A DNA stretch of 64,000 nt from Ephydatia muelleri (taxonomy: Eukaryota > Porifera > Demospongiae > Spongillida > Spongillidae), in contig JABACO010000014.1 in assembly GCA_013339895.1 (NCBI GenBank), forward strand, positions 4,563,950-4,627,949, read 5' to 3'. The translations under genes were made by a program, and so were the position numbers. Of the stretch, positions 11,817 to 22,658 are shown one piece after another. The notes below the pieces were generated by a model. It saw only the letters and a program-made list of their open reading frames with translations. It made no database searches and had not been told where the DNA came from. Each line of letters begins with the position of its first letter. Positions within the stretch are counted from its first letter, which is position 1.

Positions 11817-12900
11817 ATGATGTCAAGTATCGAGGCATCCACGGCATCTAGCGTATCTACGGCCGGGGGATCTTCTGGCAGCGATCCAGCGATTGCCGAG
11901 CTCCTGCGTGGCATGCGCCAGGTGCAAGTGGAGCTGCGAGTGGTGCGCCAAGGGCAGGAGGAGATTACACAGCAGCTGTCGCTGCAAGCCAACAGGGACA
12001 CGTTCAGGTAGAAAGGCAACTAGTGCCAATAGAAGGCAAACATCCAGGTGGTGGATCGTCTGGCTGTGGTTTCAAGCTGCCTGGATCACGTGGAGGCGGC
12101 TAATGAGGGAGCAGCGTGAACACACCAAGAAAGAGATAGCAGAAGGTTGGCCTTCCTGGCGCACAGACAAAAACTGATTAAGCTGGCCGATCGTTCGGAG
12201 TCAGGGTGGGCCTGGCAAGCGAAAGCTACGCACCCAAATATAGCAACGTGCGCCATCGCAATCCCCACAATTGGGTTAACCTAGCCAGGGACAATCGAGG
12301 TCGCCAAGGCGATCTATGTCACCCAAGCCAAGGTTGCCAAAGCGATCGAGGTCGCCGAGGCTAACACGATCGAGGAGGCAATCGAGGCCACCGAGGCAAT
12401 CTCAATCTAGGCAATCGAGGACATTGACCCCACAATCTGCGCCACCACTCCCTCGACCTCATGAGGAACTTAATTGGCCATCAGGTCGTTGGCCACCGGT
12501 GAATAATTGGCCAACTCCTGCAGGTCCAGTGAATTGGCCAACTCCTCCAGGTCCAGTGAATTGGCCAATTTCTGCAGGTCCAGTGAATTGGCCAACTCCT
12601 GCAGGTCCAGTGAATTGGCCAACTCCTGCAGGTCCAGTGAATTGGCCAACTCCTCCAGGTCCAGTGAATTGGCCAACTTCTGCAGGTCCAGTGAATTGGC
12701 CAACTCCTGCAGGTCCAGTGAATTGGCCAACTCCTGCAGGTCCAGTGAATTGGCCAATTTCTGCAGCTAGTGGTGGTAGTCCAGTGAATTGGCCAAGCTA
12801 TGGTCCAGTGAATTGGCCAACTCCTGCAGGTGGTGGTGGGCTAGCACCTGTCCCCATCAATTGGCCTGGTCCAGTAAACTGGCAGTTTGGCAGACAGTGA
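11817..12900 (+). pseudogene. Gag-like ORF of element B with NWP-rich C-terminus
   Basis: The first ATG pair (11817, 11820) fits element A's MSSS start. An N-terminal segment with VRQGQEEITQQL runs to a stop near 12010. The middle is degraded, but KLIKLADRSES is legible about 12175. From 12316 an open frame encodes an Arg/Ser/Pro-rich stretch and then repeats of a 9-residue NWPTPAGPV unit to the stop at 12898-12900. Elements A and B share the leader and Gag head. In A this place is held by a CCHC knuckle; in B the knuckle is absent and the NWP repeat occupies the C terminus. Whether the repeat tail is functional or a minisatellite expansion cannot be told. Confidence 0.5.
12505..12834 (+). 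repeat. 27-bp tandem repeat encoding NWPTPAGPV
   Basis: Nine consecutive 27-bp units (AATTGGCCA, ACTCCTGCA, GGTCCAGTG and variants) run from 12505 to about 12747. Three irregular units follow. The unit length is a multiple of three, so the + frame is preserved. Variation is mainly in codons 4 and 5 (TP, IS, TS) and A/P at residue 6. Confidence 0.85.
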
Positions 12901-13561
12901 TCTTGTAACATTTTGGTACTTAATTTGCTTGACTCGAGTAACTTAAATAGATTTCATGGTGTTTCTTCAGTAAATGTAACATTTGTCAGAAAGATGCATC
13001 TCAAAGATGCACACATATGTGGCGCCAATGCACTGCCTTATTTACTTTTTTTTTTTTCAGAAAAGTACTGACATTGATAGTCCCTTCACTTGTGTGAAAA
13101 AAAAAGTAGTGTTTCAGTGTGGAAGGCACCTCTATATTGAAAAAAGTGCTTTGAAGTTGATAAAAATTTAACCCTTTAACCACACCCCAAAATACATCAA
13201 TTCTACTGATCATGGCCTTCAATTTGATGCCAAAAACTCCTTGGTGCATTGTATTGCGGCCAAGACATAAGTGTGCAAAGTTGCAATTTTTAATGAAACA
13301 ATTAATTAATCAGTGGCATGCATTTCGTAAACCATTAAAGTTATTAACTCAATAAATGGTACAAGTCACTTTTATATCAAGACCAACATATATGAGAAAT
13401 TGGAGCAAAATCGAGTCACAACTCCTACTCATTTGGCATGGAATGACCCCCCACAGTATTTGCAATGGTGGAGGAATGGTGGTGGAGCCCACACACCATA
13501 GATCGATTTGCAACTTCATACAAGTGGAGTGATTTACTCACATTATGCATGTCCAGGGACA

Positions 13562-14176
13562 GAGGCAGTGGACACATTCACAGAAGGAACCTGTGACGGC
13601 CGATATGTTGAAGGCCATGGTGGAGGCCACTGGGCCAGAGCCACCTTTGTCTGAAGTCAGGTTGCTGGCTGCTTATTTGGTGATTTTTTGCGTTGCAATG
13701 AGCTAATAAAGCTCAAATGTTCTGATACCACCTTCAATGCTGAAGGCATGGTGATCAATGTGCAGTCCAGTAAGACAGACCAATACCGGGAGGGTGCACC
13801 CTTAGTCATTGCACGCACTGGGTCAGTAACATGCCCTGTGACCATGATGGAATGATATATTCATACGGGGAAGTTAGATTGTACATCCCATGGAATGCTG
13901 TTTCGGGCAACAGTACAGACGAAGGAAGGAGAGAGTTTGCGTAAAGTCTCAGCTACTCTAGGGTAAGGGAGCTATTGCTGGATAAGATAGCAAAGCTTGG
14001 GTTTGACCCTGCATTGTTTGGTATGCTGTGGGTGCCACAGTGGCAGCCAATGCTGGTGTGCAGGATAGGCTGTTTAAGCGGCATGGGCGCTGGAAATCGG
14101 AATCTGCCAAAGATGGGTATGTGAAGGATTCAGCCCAGAGACAGTTGGAGATCTCAAAAAGCCTAGGCATATTATA
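13562..14176 (+). pseudogene. Tyrosine recombinase (YR) remnant of element B
   Basis: The sequence reads, across frameshifts, as the catalytic domain of a DIRS-type tyrosine recombinase: EPPLSEVRLLAA (about 13640), the box I region FLRCNELIKLKC with its catalytic Arg (about 13686), SSKTDQYREGAPLVIARTG (about 13767) with the catalytic Lys, GFDPALFGM (about 14000), and the C-terminal block KRHGRWKSES...DGYVKDS (about 14075-14130), where the Tyr is the likely nucleophile. The HxLR motif normally after LFGM is deleted. It parallels the YR of element D block for block. YR enzymes integrate circular cDNA in DIRS-like elements. Non-functional as it stands. Confidence 0.7.
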
Positions 14177-14202
14177 ACTCGACCCTTTCTTTGTACATCT
14201 AT

Positions 14203-14453
14203 GTGGTTGTGTGTTTGTTTGTTGCAGGCGTGCACAATGACGCTAAACCTATTTGGTGTTGGTTGATTGGTGGTGCTGTACTGGGGGCAGGGGAGATATA
14301 CGATTCTGTCGGTTGAACACAGAGAATTAGACAGAAACTATGTCCCTTCGTATGTGATTGGTTGTACAGCACATGATGGCCATGTGACGGAAGGTTTAAA
14401 TAGGTTTGCGCTGGAGTTTTGGTCTAAGTGTCCTGCACGTGCTGCAAGCTTTG
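14203..14453 (+). repeat. 3' terminal segment plus leader C (terminal repeat of element B)
   Basis: 14203-14290 is almost identical to 16438-16525, a segment beginning TGGTTGTGTGTTTG and ending TGGGGGCAG, so it is probably the conserved 3' untranslated end. It is followed by leader C: hairpin arms ATTCTGTC (14303-14310) and GACAGAAAC (14330-14338), then the two E-box positions at 14370-14375 and 14381-14386. These read CACATG and CATGTG, each one CpG transition from CACGTG. TTTAAATAGG follows. Similarity to leader B continues to about 14453, just short of B's start codon. Confidence 0.65.
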
Positions 14454-14589
14454 TTGTGTTGTGCATTGTGGAGTTATTTTTATCCAGCAGATGGTTCACT
14501 GATGGATCCTTGACAAGCTACATCGCGGCAGACCATGAGATCAAGGAAGTGAACGGCAGAACTTGTGTTGTGGTAGTTAGGTAGTTAGG

Positions 14590-14881
14590 GAGCGTGCCAT
14601 TGGTTTTTCCTGATTGCAGATTGTTTTCCCAAAATGGGTTTTTTCTGCATATCAGGTTTTTTCCCTGAGGGTGTGTGGGGTCCTACCCCTCTAAATATAT
14701 AAGGTTTATGGAAGTTAAACCAAGTTAACCGACAAGCCTAACAGCACGCACGCACGTGAGCATCGTCCTAGCTATATGCAAATACTACATTGCGCCTGTG
14801 CGAACCAGTGTTCACCACGTTGCCAGTCGCGCATACAGATTTCCCTCTCTTTTTTTTTTTTGGTCAAGTTTTGTTTGAAAC
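14590..14881 (+). promoter_or_regulatory. Candidate promoter/leader of second-type YR element
   Basis: Between the end of leader C similarity and the ATG at 14882 lies non-coding DNA with an AAATATATAAGG TATA-like box near 14692-14703, a CACGTG at about 14753 and a pyrimidine tract (14843-14861) just upstream of the ATG. The position suggests the leader of the following Gag-like ORF. No second copy was seen, so the ends of this element are not defined. Confidence 0.3.
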
Positions 14882-16437
14882 ATGGATCAGGCTGAAGGCG
14901 GTAGCGGAGTAGAACCCATCATCGAGGCCCCGTTTAGCATCGAGCAACAAGCCTGGATAAAAGGACTGCTGGATAAATCCTCAAAGGCACCATCACCATT
15001 AACGTCAGACACATACAAAACCAACGATGAGCGAAAGTACCATTAAGATAATGCGAGTCATTTAGCATTCTTAACGCTCCCACGAGGCACAACTCGCATC
15101 CCAGCCTTAGTCGCACGCAAACAGTCTGTAGACATTAACGAGCCACTGCATGGTCCAGCTTTTAGGCATCCACAACTACCTATATAGCCTCGGCCTGCTC
15201 GTAAGGCACTGCATCATTCGGCCTGCTCGTACGGCATCGTAGCCCGTATCATCGTTCGGCCTACTCGTAAGGCACCGTAGCCCGTATCATCAATCGGCCT
15301 GCTCATAAGGCACCATGGCGTCGGCCTGCATTGTATAGCGTCGGCCAGCTCATGGACCTCGTTAAAACACTCATGTGTCTATACATGCCACTCCACACAC
15401 ACGCACACGTGTACTCACACAACTTAACCCCCCATTGTCATCTCCCCTCCCGTCGCTCTGCAGTCTCCTCACTGAACATCCCAGTGTTTAAACCCTTAAC
15501 CGCCAGAGACAACCAAGCGTCTACGGCGCCACTCACCAGGCAGGAGATTGGGGCACCCCTGGCCGAGCAGAACAACAGGGCAGTCTACCCAACCAAGCCA
15601 GGAAGTGTGCAGGCTCTATAATGCAGGTCGCTGCCACCACCCTCGATGCAGGTACCGCCACGTGTGCCAGGATTGTGCCTATCAGCACCCATGGACGCAA
15701 TGTCCAAGGAACCACCAGAGGGCAACACCCAAGCAACGTGGCAGAGAGCGTTCTTCCCACCGGCTGGGAACTGGTCGCACGTAGCAGCACGGTTCTGACT
15801 CAATGTATTATACAATAGGCTATTAGTGCATTAGCAACTTCACATATCGTATATGTACACATACCGCACTTGCACGTCACGACGGTTCGCGCCTCCACTC
15901 AATAGAGTGGATTGCCTGTATGCAGGCTTAAAGAATTCATGTTGCATGTCAGCGCCATGGTAGCCACCGTAGCCCACACGCAATCGCAACTCGTCCCGCA
16001 GGCACCCTCTACTCAGGCACACAGGATTTATTGGATCTGGAAGCACATACATCTCTCGGGACGGAATCTGAAATGTCTTTCCATGGTGGCGTTACACAGC
16101 TGTAACACTCTGAGTGAGAACAGGCTCTGCGCGACCACCCCGATTGAGCATTCGCCAATTACATCTGTACTGGCTTGAGACAGGGGTTCCGAATCGGTTT
16201 CTCTCGTACCAAGCCTCTGCGCAGGACCACACGCAACATGCTCTCGGCTACGCAGCACCCCGAACCGATCGCAGAGTACCTAGCAAAAGAGCTCCGGCTC
16301 AATCGGATGCTAGGGCCATTTGTTGACGACATCAAATCCGTGCACGTGAGCAGATTCGGCAAGGGGCATGGCACAGGGAAATGGAAACTAATTACAGACC
16401 TTTCCCACCCCTCGGGTAGCAGCGTGAATGACGGAAT
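14882..16437 (+). pseudogene. Second-type YR/DIRS-like element: Gag fragments and RT start
   Basis: ATG at 14882 starts an acidic N terminus with IEQQAWIKGLLDKSS, soon stopped. At 15608-15703 a frame holds two fused zinc motifs: C-x7-C-x4-C-x3-H followed by C-x2-C-x3-H-x4-C, a Gag pattern I associate with DIRS/Ngaro-like elements. From about 16205 the frame reads as the RT N terminus: EYLAKELRLNRMLGPF and GKWKLITDLSHPSGSSVNDGM. RT stops abruptly near 16437, where the sequence switches to the 3' segment also found at 14203. RT core, RNase H and YR are absent, so this is a chimeric or internally deleted copy. Confidence 0.6.
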
Positions 16438-16800
16438 GTGGTTGTGTGTTTGTTTGTTGCAGGCGTGCACAATGACGCTAAACCTATTTGGTGTTGGTTG
16501 ATTGGTGGTGCTGTACTGGGGGCAGGAGGAGGGGGCCAAAGTGTGCTTCATGAAGGCAAGTGATGATGTCAGCTGTCTTGTGCATGCCATACTTTTAAAC
16601 ACATGATGTGTTAAAATATTGTCACCTGAGGAAAATGTCTCACCTTTATTAGGCTGTGTGGACTTGCCTGTACAAGACAAATACACATTTCTGTCAATTG
16701 AACATAGTGAATTAGACAGAAACAATGCTCCCTCTGTACGTGATTGGTTGTACAGCACGTGATGTGACCACGTGGAGGTAGAGGTATAAGGTGATGTGAG
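16438..16800 (+). repeat. 3' segment plus leader D of YR element
   Basis: 16438-16525 repeats 14203-14290. About 160 bp without counterpart at 14290 follow, then leader D: TTTCTGTC (16688-16695) and GACAGAAAC (16715-16723), CACGTG at 16756-16761 and 16769-16774 (13 bp apart, 2 bp more than in the other copies), and a TATA-like GGTATAAGG near 16783. It immediately precedes the Gag-YR ORF that starts at 16853. Confidence 0.65.
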
Positions 16801-16852
16801 TGGGAAGAAAATCAGTCTATGTTGCCAGTGCACGTGTCTGCGAACTGAGGAA

Positions 16853-17428
16853 ATGTCACGCGAGAATTCACCAGTCCGAGATGTCACAACTAGTGGGGGA
16901 ACATCTAAGGAGGGAACGGCTAAAGAGAGATCAGCGGCAATCACAGGCGACTAGTTTGCCCAACTAATGGAAGAGGTCCGGCAGCTTCGACAGGGACAGG
17001 AGGACGCAGCACTAAAATTGGAGAAAGGCGTCCGCCGCGACCCCTACATCTTCAAATGTCGCGGTAACGAGAACCAATACCGCTTCTGCGAGGAGATTGC
17101 AGACCGCCTGAACAGCGCCAGCAGCAGTGTGGCGCAAGCAGAACGAGGTGGCAGCAAGGCAGCCTTCGACAGAGCGAAGGAAGCGCTGCGCGAAGATGTA
17201 TTCTCTTCTGGAGTCTGGCCTCTGCTGTCAAATCTGGAGGACCCGGAACTTAGGCAGCGGGCCAAAGCGTTGCCAGCTACTGTCCTGAAATGTAAGGCTG
17301 ACTCTACCACAAAGAAATATCTTGGAGCCTTTCAGAGGTGGAAGACATGGGCAGAGGCCAGACGGGGAGTCCCAAGCTTCCCAGTACAGGACATCCATTT
17401 GGTGCTGTACTTGCAGCACCTTAAGTGA
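16853..17428 (+). pseudogene. Gag-YR fusion ORF of element D, one in-frame TAG
   Basis: From the ATG at 16853 the frame is open except for a single TAG at 16952-16954, continuing to a stop near 17426. Residues after the TAG read as Gag (EEVRQLRQGQEDAALKLEKG, then FKCRGNENQYRFCEEIADRL). Near 17185, after KEALRE, the protein turns directly into the N-terminal, SAM-like part of the YR (LSNLEDPELRQRAKALPATV, then KYLGAFQRWKTWAEARRG). Compared with element A, the RT, RNase H and Gag C-terminus are missing and the join is in frame. It could be an internal deletion derivative mobilised in trans, or a chance in-frame deletion. Confidence 0.6.
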
Positions 17429-18200
17429 GTCTATTCAGTCAAAATCAGCTGTAGAGGAGGCAGTGCATGCTGTTTCATGGTTGCACCAGCTGGCAGATTT
17501 ACCATCCATTGCGGGGTCCCCCATAGTGCAAGCTACTTTGGGTGGCCTTAGGCGGGAATTAGCTAAGCCCAAAAAGCGTAAGGAACCTGACAGCGGAGAT
17601 GTTGCAGCAATGGTAGAAGCAGCTGGGTCATCCCCTTCCCTTACAGAGGTTCGCTTGCTGGCAATCTGCCTTGCAGCATTTGCAGGTTTTCTAAGATGTG
17701 AGGAATTGTTAAAGCTAAGATGTGCCGACGTAGCCTTTAACTCTGAGAGCATGGTGATACAAATTACATCCAGTAAGACAGACCAGTACAGGGAGGGTGC
17801 ATCTTTAGTGATTGCTCGTACTGGTATGGCCACATGTCCCGTCAGCATGATGCAAAGGTATTTCTCCATGGGCCAGCTACTAGAGTATCTGTTCAGGGGA
17901 ATACTGCACACCAGAAGGGGGAATGTTTGCGGAAGGTAGGTAGGCTTAGCAATTCCAGGCTGAGCGGAAATGTTATTGGAGAAGATCAGTAGCCTTGGAA
18001 TAGACCCTACATTGTTTGGGATGCACAGCCCTGCTGGACCTTCTCCATCATTTTCTTTTCCACGTAGGCTAGATGAACTATTTATTAACCGTGCCCAAGT
18101 TTTAATAAAGACCAGCCCAATTACATCCACGGGTCGAGTGTACAACACTCCCAGTGCAGATGGGCTGCAAGCTACATTTTTACTAAAGGATTTGTAGAAA
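17429..18200 (+). pseudogene. Tyrosine recombinase catalytic region of element D (frameshifted, truncated)
   Basis: After a one-base frame change the YR continues: AVEEAVHAVSWLHQLADLPS, LGGLRRELAKPKKRKEP, AAFAGFLRCEELLKLRCADV (catalytic Arg), SSKTDQYREGASLVIARTG (catalytic Lys), TCPVSMMQRYFSMGQL, stop near 17937. A further frame change gives LEKISSLGIDPTLFGMHSPAG (about 17974-18036), the start of the HxLR box with the Arg lost. After this the sequence is unrelated and no nucleophilic Tyr block follows, so the 3' end is truncated. Element B holds the block missing here. Confidence 0.7.
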
Positions 18201-19126
18201 CAAATTGTATTGTTGATAAACACATCATATTACGTAATGCTTGTGTAAATTTTGGGTCAGCTGTTCAAACCAAATCATGTTAACAAATGTACTCTTGTGT
18301 TTTTCCAATATTGTCCATACAAAACCTTTGAATCCAACACAAATGTTATCATATTAATTGTACCATCATCCATAAACCCATTCGTTGCAATTTTTTTTTA
18401 TATTGCTATATACTTTTTGGGAATTAAAAATTAAACATTTTACCCTTCTTTTTGCAATAAACCAATAATTAATAACTAAATGTCCAATGATTGTGTTAAG
18501 TTATGTACTAGGTGGGTTATAGTATCGCTCAATACAGTGGTTATTTTATTACTGTAAAGTCAACTTGAGTTATAGAGAGAAACACCCCCAATGTTGCAAT
18601 TTGTTTATACAAAGGGTCAAAACTTTGAACTCACATTTCAAAAGTGGTTTGATCTTTGGATAAAGTATAAATGTGAGTATATACTAGACAATGACCTCAT
18701 TCAATGGGTAAAGTTTGTAGAGGATTTGAAGATGTCATCTTTTTTTCTTATTGACCTGATATGATTATACCCACCAACAAAAAAAATAATAGTTGCTTAG
18801 TGCAGTTTTATTTGCAGATCTGCCTACCACTGCATTCTGTATAGAAGACCATAACTAAAACAGGATGTTGTCAACAATTTCATGACCGCCATACCGATTA
18901 ACCCAACACGAGAATTTACAGTGTTCCAAAATATACCCCCAGCTGGATGGGACGGGTAACATTGTCCTGCACCCTCTCCTCACTCATTTTCATATCAGCT
19001 AGCCCCTCACTTCTGGCGTCCCACAGTTTGCTTGCCCCACCCTTACGTAATACAATGGTGTATGGGTACTTCTCGAAAACATGCTAACAGCATTATTATA
19101 CGATACAAGTACAAGTAGTGTTGTAC
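18201..19126. other. AT-rich interval, no gene found
   Basis: This 0.9-kb interval lies between the truncated YR and the last recognised exon of the SDR gene. The SDR C-terminal exon is expected here on the - strand. A - strand frame near 18990-18905 is open but shows no SDR similarity, so I do not call it. Confidence 0.4.
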
Positions 19127-20959
19127 CTTTTTGATGACATCCCATTTGATATCATTGAATCTGTTTTGTTGTATTTAGAGCCATCATGGTTGAATGCATT
19201 AACGTCTACCAACGTCTTCACTGGACCAGGACATACGTTAGTCACCACAATGTTTTGTTCACCCATCTATTGAGAGGGAAAAAATGATACACATTTACAC
19301 ACATGCATCAAGGGCATATGCACAGATTACGGTCAGCACTATCACCCACCGAACCCACAATCATCCTTACTAAACCCTTAAGTTAAATACATAGGTGACT
19401 TGAAAATGATACTACATGTGATAATGACATAGAAATATACATATAATAATCAACACATATCCATGAGTTTAGAATGATCCTGCCAGAACAAAGTATTGTA
19501 AGCAGCACCCAATGACATCATCCCCATGGCAGTGTAAGGTAAATCCCACAGAACCAAACAGTCACCCCGTGCCTTCTCACAGCACCATCACTCCCCTACA
19601 CCCCACCTCCAGCCGAACCACATTCATCAGAGCAATAAGAGCCGTCTTTGCAGCACAGTAGTAGCTCCTGACTTGAACTGGTAACTTGCCAGCTATGGAC
19701 GATATGTTCACAATATGGCCAAATCCATTGGATAGCATGACTAGAGAAGAGATACAAGAATTAATGGAACATGGACCCAGCAGTGTCTACACTGATCAAG
19801 TACAGATCACATGGCACATGGTCAGTGGATCGGGTCGTACGTTTGTACCTGGAAGAAGAGCCTGAGTGAGGAGGACAGGTCCAAAGAAGTCCACCTCCAT
19901 GACTGTTCGACCAACCTGCTCCTTAATGTCCCGAAAAGAGCTCCTTGTAGTAACACCTACATGTACAGCCATGGCATCATAAATATGGTATTTATAAAAC
20001 AAATCCTAATTATAAACAAAAAGTATGGAAACATATACACTATGCATGTATAATTATATTGCCACAGAGCTAAAAAAAAAAAAAGCGAACAACAATGCAT
20101 ATATGTATGTACTATACATTGTGCACGCATCTCAAGTGTGAAACATATGTTGCACAACATACAGTGGCACTTGCACAATTAGACACACAAATGTACGTGG
20201 GAGGAATTGTGTTCCACAGTGGAAGTAATTCATACTTGCCAATAGAAAACATTAACAAAAAAGAAAATTTCCAACGTATGGTGAATTTAAAACACATCAT
20301 AATTAGCTTGGCTATTGTCCAATGCAATCAAGCATCAGGTCTTTTCATTATGCTTTACCAGAAGTTGCCATTATCTATACATGTATTTCCACATTCAGCA
20401 TCGTAGGGTGTGTCACATTGGTGCAACTCTCTACATTCACCATTAGTTCAGTACTTCTAAACTGTTCTAACCATGCATTCAAGTATCATTGGTTCAAACA
20501 AATCTAGGTTACAATAAACGGTTATATAATTACATCGAGGCCCTCCAATATCAATTGAAACCATGATCATGTATTTGCGATTGATGAAAATAAGAATTTC
20601 CTTTTAGTCCTAGAACAGTTAATTAAGCAAAACTGGATCATTCATTTCACGTTTAAAAAATTGATTTTTAGAGCGGATTTCTAGGTTTGATTATTTGATT
20701 GAAAATTCATAACCAAACAAGCAGTTTGATTGTAGTTGTTTATTAATTATCTTATTGATACTAAATTACTCAACCACACCAATAAACTCCACATTCCAGT
20801 CTTTCATCACACAACAGTTAATGTGGAATAAGAACAGATTAAATGTGTTGTGCTCAGTTGTAACCATTCGCAACCTCCTACGATTACTATGCAATGAGGC
20901 AGGTGGCATGAGTCGGCTTCAGATTCATGCCTAACATCCTGATTATGCAAACCATACAT

Positions 20960-20997
<38 letters not shown>

Positions 20998-22658
20998 ACT
21001 CATACCTGCATTATTTATGAGAATATCAACTCTCCCAAAAAAGCTGGTGGCCTTGGCAACAGCTTCCACCAGCGTCTCTGGGCTTGCTCATATCAATAAC
21101 CAGGACCCTAGTGTACAGAGTGATGCAGCCGTACAGCAAACAAAAAAAAAAAGATACACAGAATCTATTATCACCTGTGATCTGTACTTGCCCATGCTTA
21201 AGACCCTTCCCTCCCCCCCCCCACATGTATGTACATGTACATTTATCTAATCCAGATTCACTAAAATGAATTCAAAAGAAGGCATTTGAAACTTTGTGTC
21301 CGTGATTACGTATATTTAGCATGCACATCCATCAGTGATTTGAACATGGCTGCAAGTGGACGTGCAAAGCAACGATGCGCATCAGTGCTATTCCTACAGG
21401 CTGCCAGCTCGCACCACCCCGACCTAAATATGCAATTCACCCAAACCATGAAGTGCTGTGCATTGAGATGTATGCCTCAGGACTTGAATTTAATCAGGCG
21501 TTGATTGCATGATTTGCAGTTAGACTATGTATTAAACGTGCTATCAAACAATGGAATTTACAATAAAGGAGCATTGCTAATTTATGCAGTGACAAGTGAC
21601 ATCAAAAACCAATGTAAAGTCAGATTCAATTTCTGATGGTGTCAAATTCCATTCCAATGTTACAAATACAAGTGTTGAGATTTACTAAAAGTAGAGCATT
21701 TTCAATTAGAATTTCAGGAAACGTATACTTCTACAGCCATCCAACAAACATTTCAAGGCCAACACACTGCTGCTGCATGCAAACACACATGTCAAAAATG
21801 GTGTGCACAAACCTGACATTCTCCGGTGTCTTTAACTTGTCCCTAAGGGCAACAAGCTTGTCCTCTGATCGAGCAGAAAGGATGAGCTTTACGTCCAAAG
21901 AGGATAACTCATAGCTTAAAGCCTCCCCAACTGTGAGAGACACGGGTTCTGTGTTATCTCGCATGCACATACTTTACATTAATTACATATGAAGGTCACG
22001 CATAGCAATATATTTGGCCTAAACACATTTCATTGCAAGTCAACAATGATACAAACATCGCCCCAAAAATTAATGATAATAAAAATACATATTCTTGGTA
22101 TGGTAGGGATGAGACCCAGTGTATCCGTTGAATCTGGGTATTTTACTGTATAAGTGTACCAGTGGTGCGTGCATACAGGTACTAAGAGAAGGCTATTAAG
22201 ATTACAACACAGCGGGTACCCATGCGACAACATGTGTGGCTGGCTATGTGTGCAAGATAGGCATAGTTACTAATAACAAGTGCCTCTCCTCTCAGTAGTG
22301 CTTTTACAACAGCGGCCCATCTTCCTAAGCGTACGCAGCATGTTCACATGGAGTACAGTTTTTACCTTGGCACAATGGTTTTGTACAGCACAGCAGTTTG
22401 GAGACATGAAACTTCAGGTGCCTGAGATATTTGTACGTCCACCGTATAATTGTACACGTTCACAGATGGTCTGAGACAAAAATATAAGAACGTGCACTTA
22501 CTTCCCGAGGAAGCTCCTGTAATCCACACGACCTTTCCGTGCAAGTAGCCAGCTTTCAGGCGCTTACTGCACAGCGCATTATCCGCATTTGCTGTGGCAA
22601 ATTGAAACACTCTGTACAGTAGGTAGGCAACTATTGGAATAGCGAGCCACAGCCACAT
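19127..22658 (-). CDS. DHRS7-like short-chain dehydrogenase/reductase, six exons
   Basis: Exons on the - strand: 22658-22502, 21930-21813, 21107-21006, 19956-19849, 19740-19607 and 19266-19127, all with GT-AG borders and compatible phases. The protein starts with a membrane anchor (MWLWLAIPIVAYLLYRVFQF), then the cofactor motif TGASSGIGEA, LILSARSEDKL, NNAG, the catalytic Ser in VNISSIAGK, YYCAAK (YxxxK) and VTNVCPGPV. This order and the CPGPV motif fit the DHRS7 group of NAD(P)(H) oxidoreductases, anchored in the ER membrane in known members. Exon 3 has one extra C after the IDMSKP codons (near 21078), shifting the frame before ETLVEAV. That is an assembly error, a polymorphism or a disabling mutation. 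The final exon after GMSSK was not found. Introns hold a (CA)n tract at 20961-20994. Confidence 0.8.

Noticed and set aside
12470..12770. ORFs in the other frames of the NWP repeat (LANSLDLQE and ELANSCRSS repeats)
   Set aside because: Shadows of the 27-bp repeat. The + frame beginning at 12316 is the one contiguous with the Arg/Ser-rich coding stretch.
16159..16944. Long minus-strand ORF across leader D
   Set aside because: It crosses two unrelated elements and the junction between them, so it cannot be an ancestral gene.
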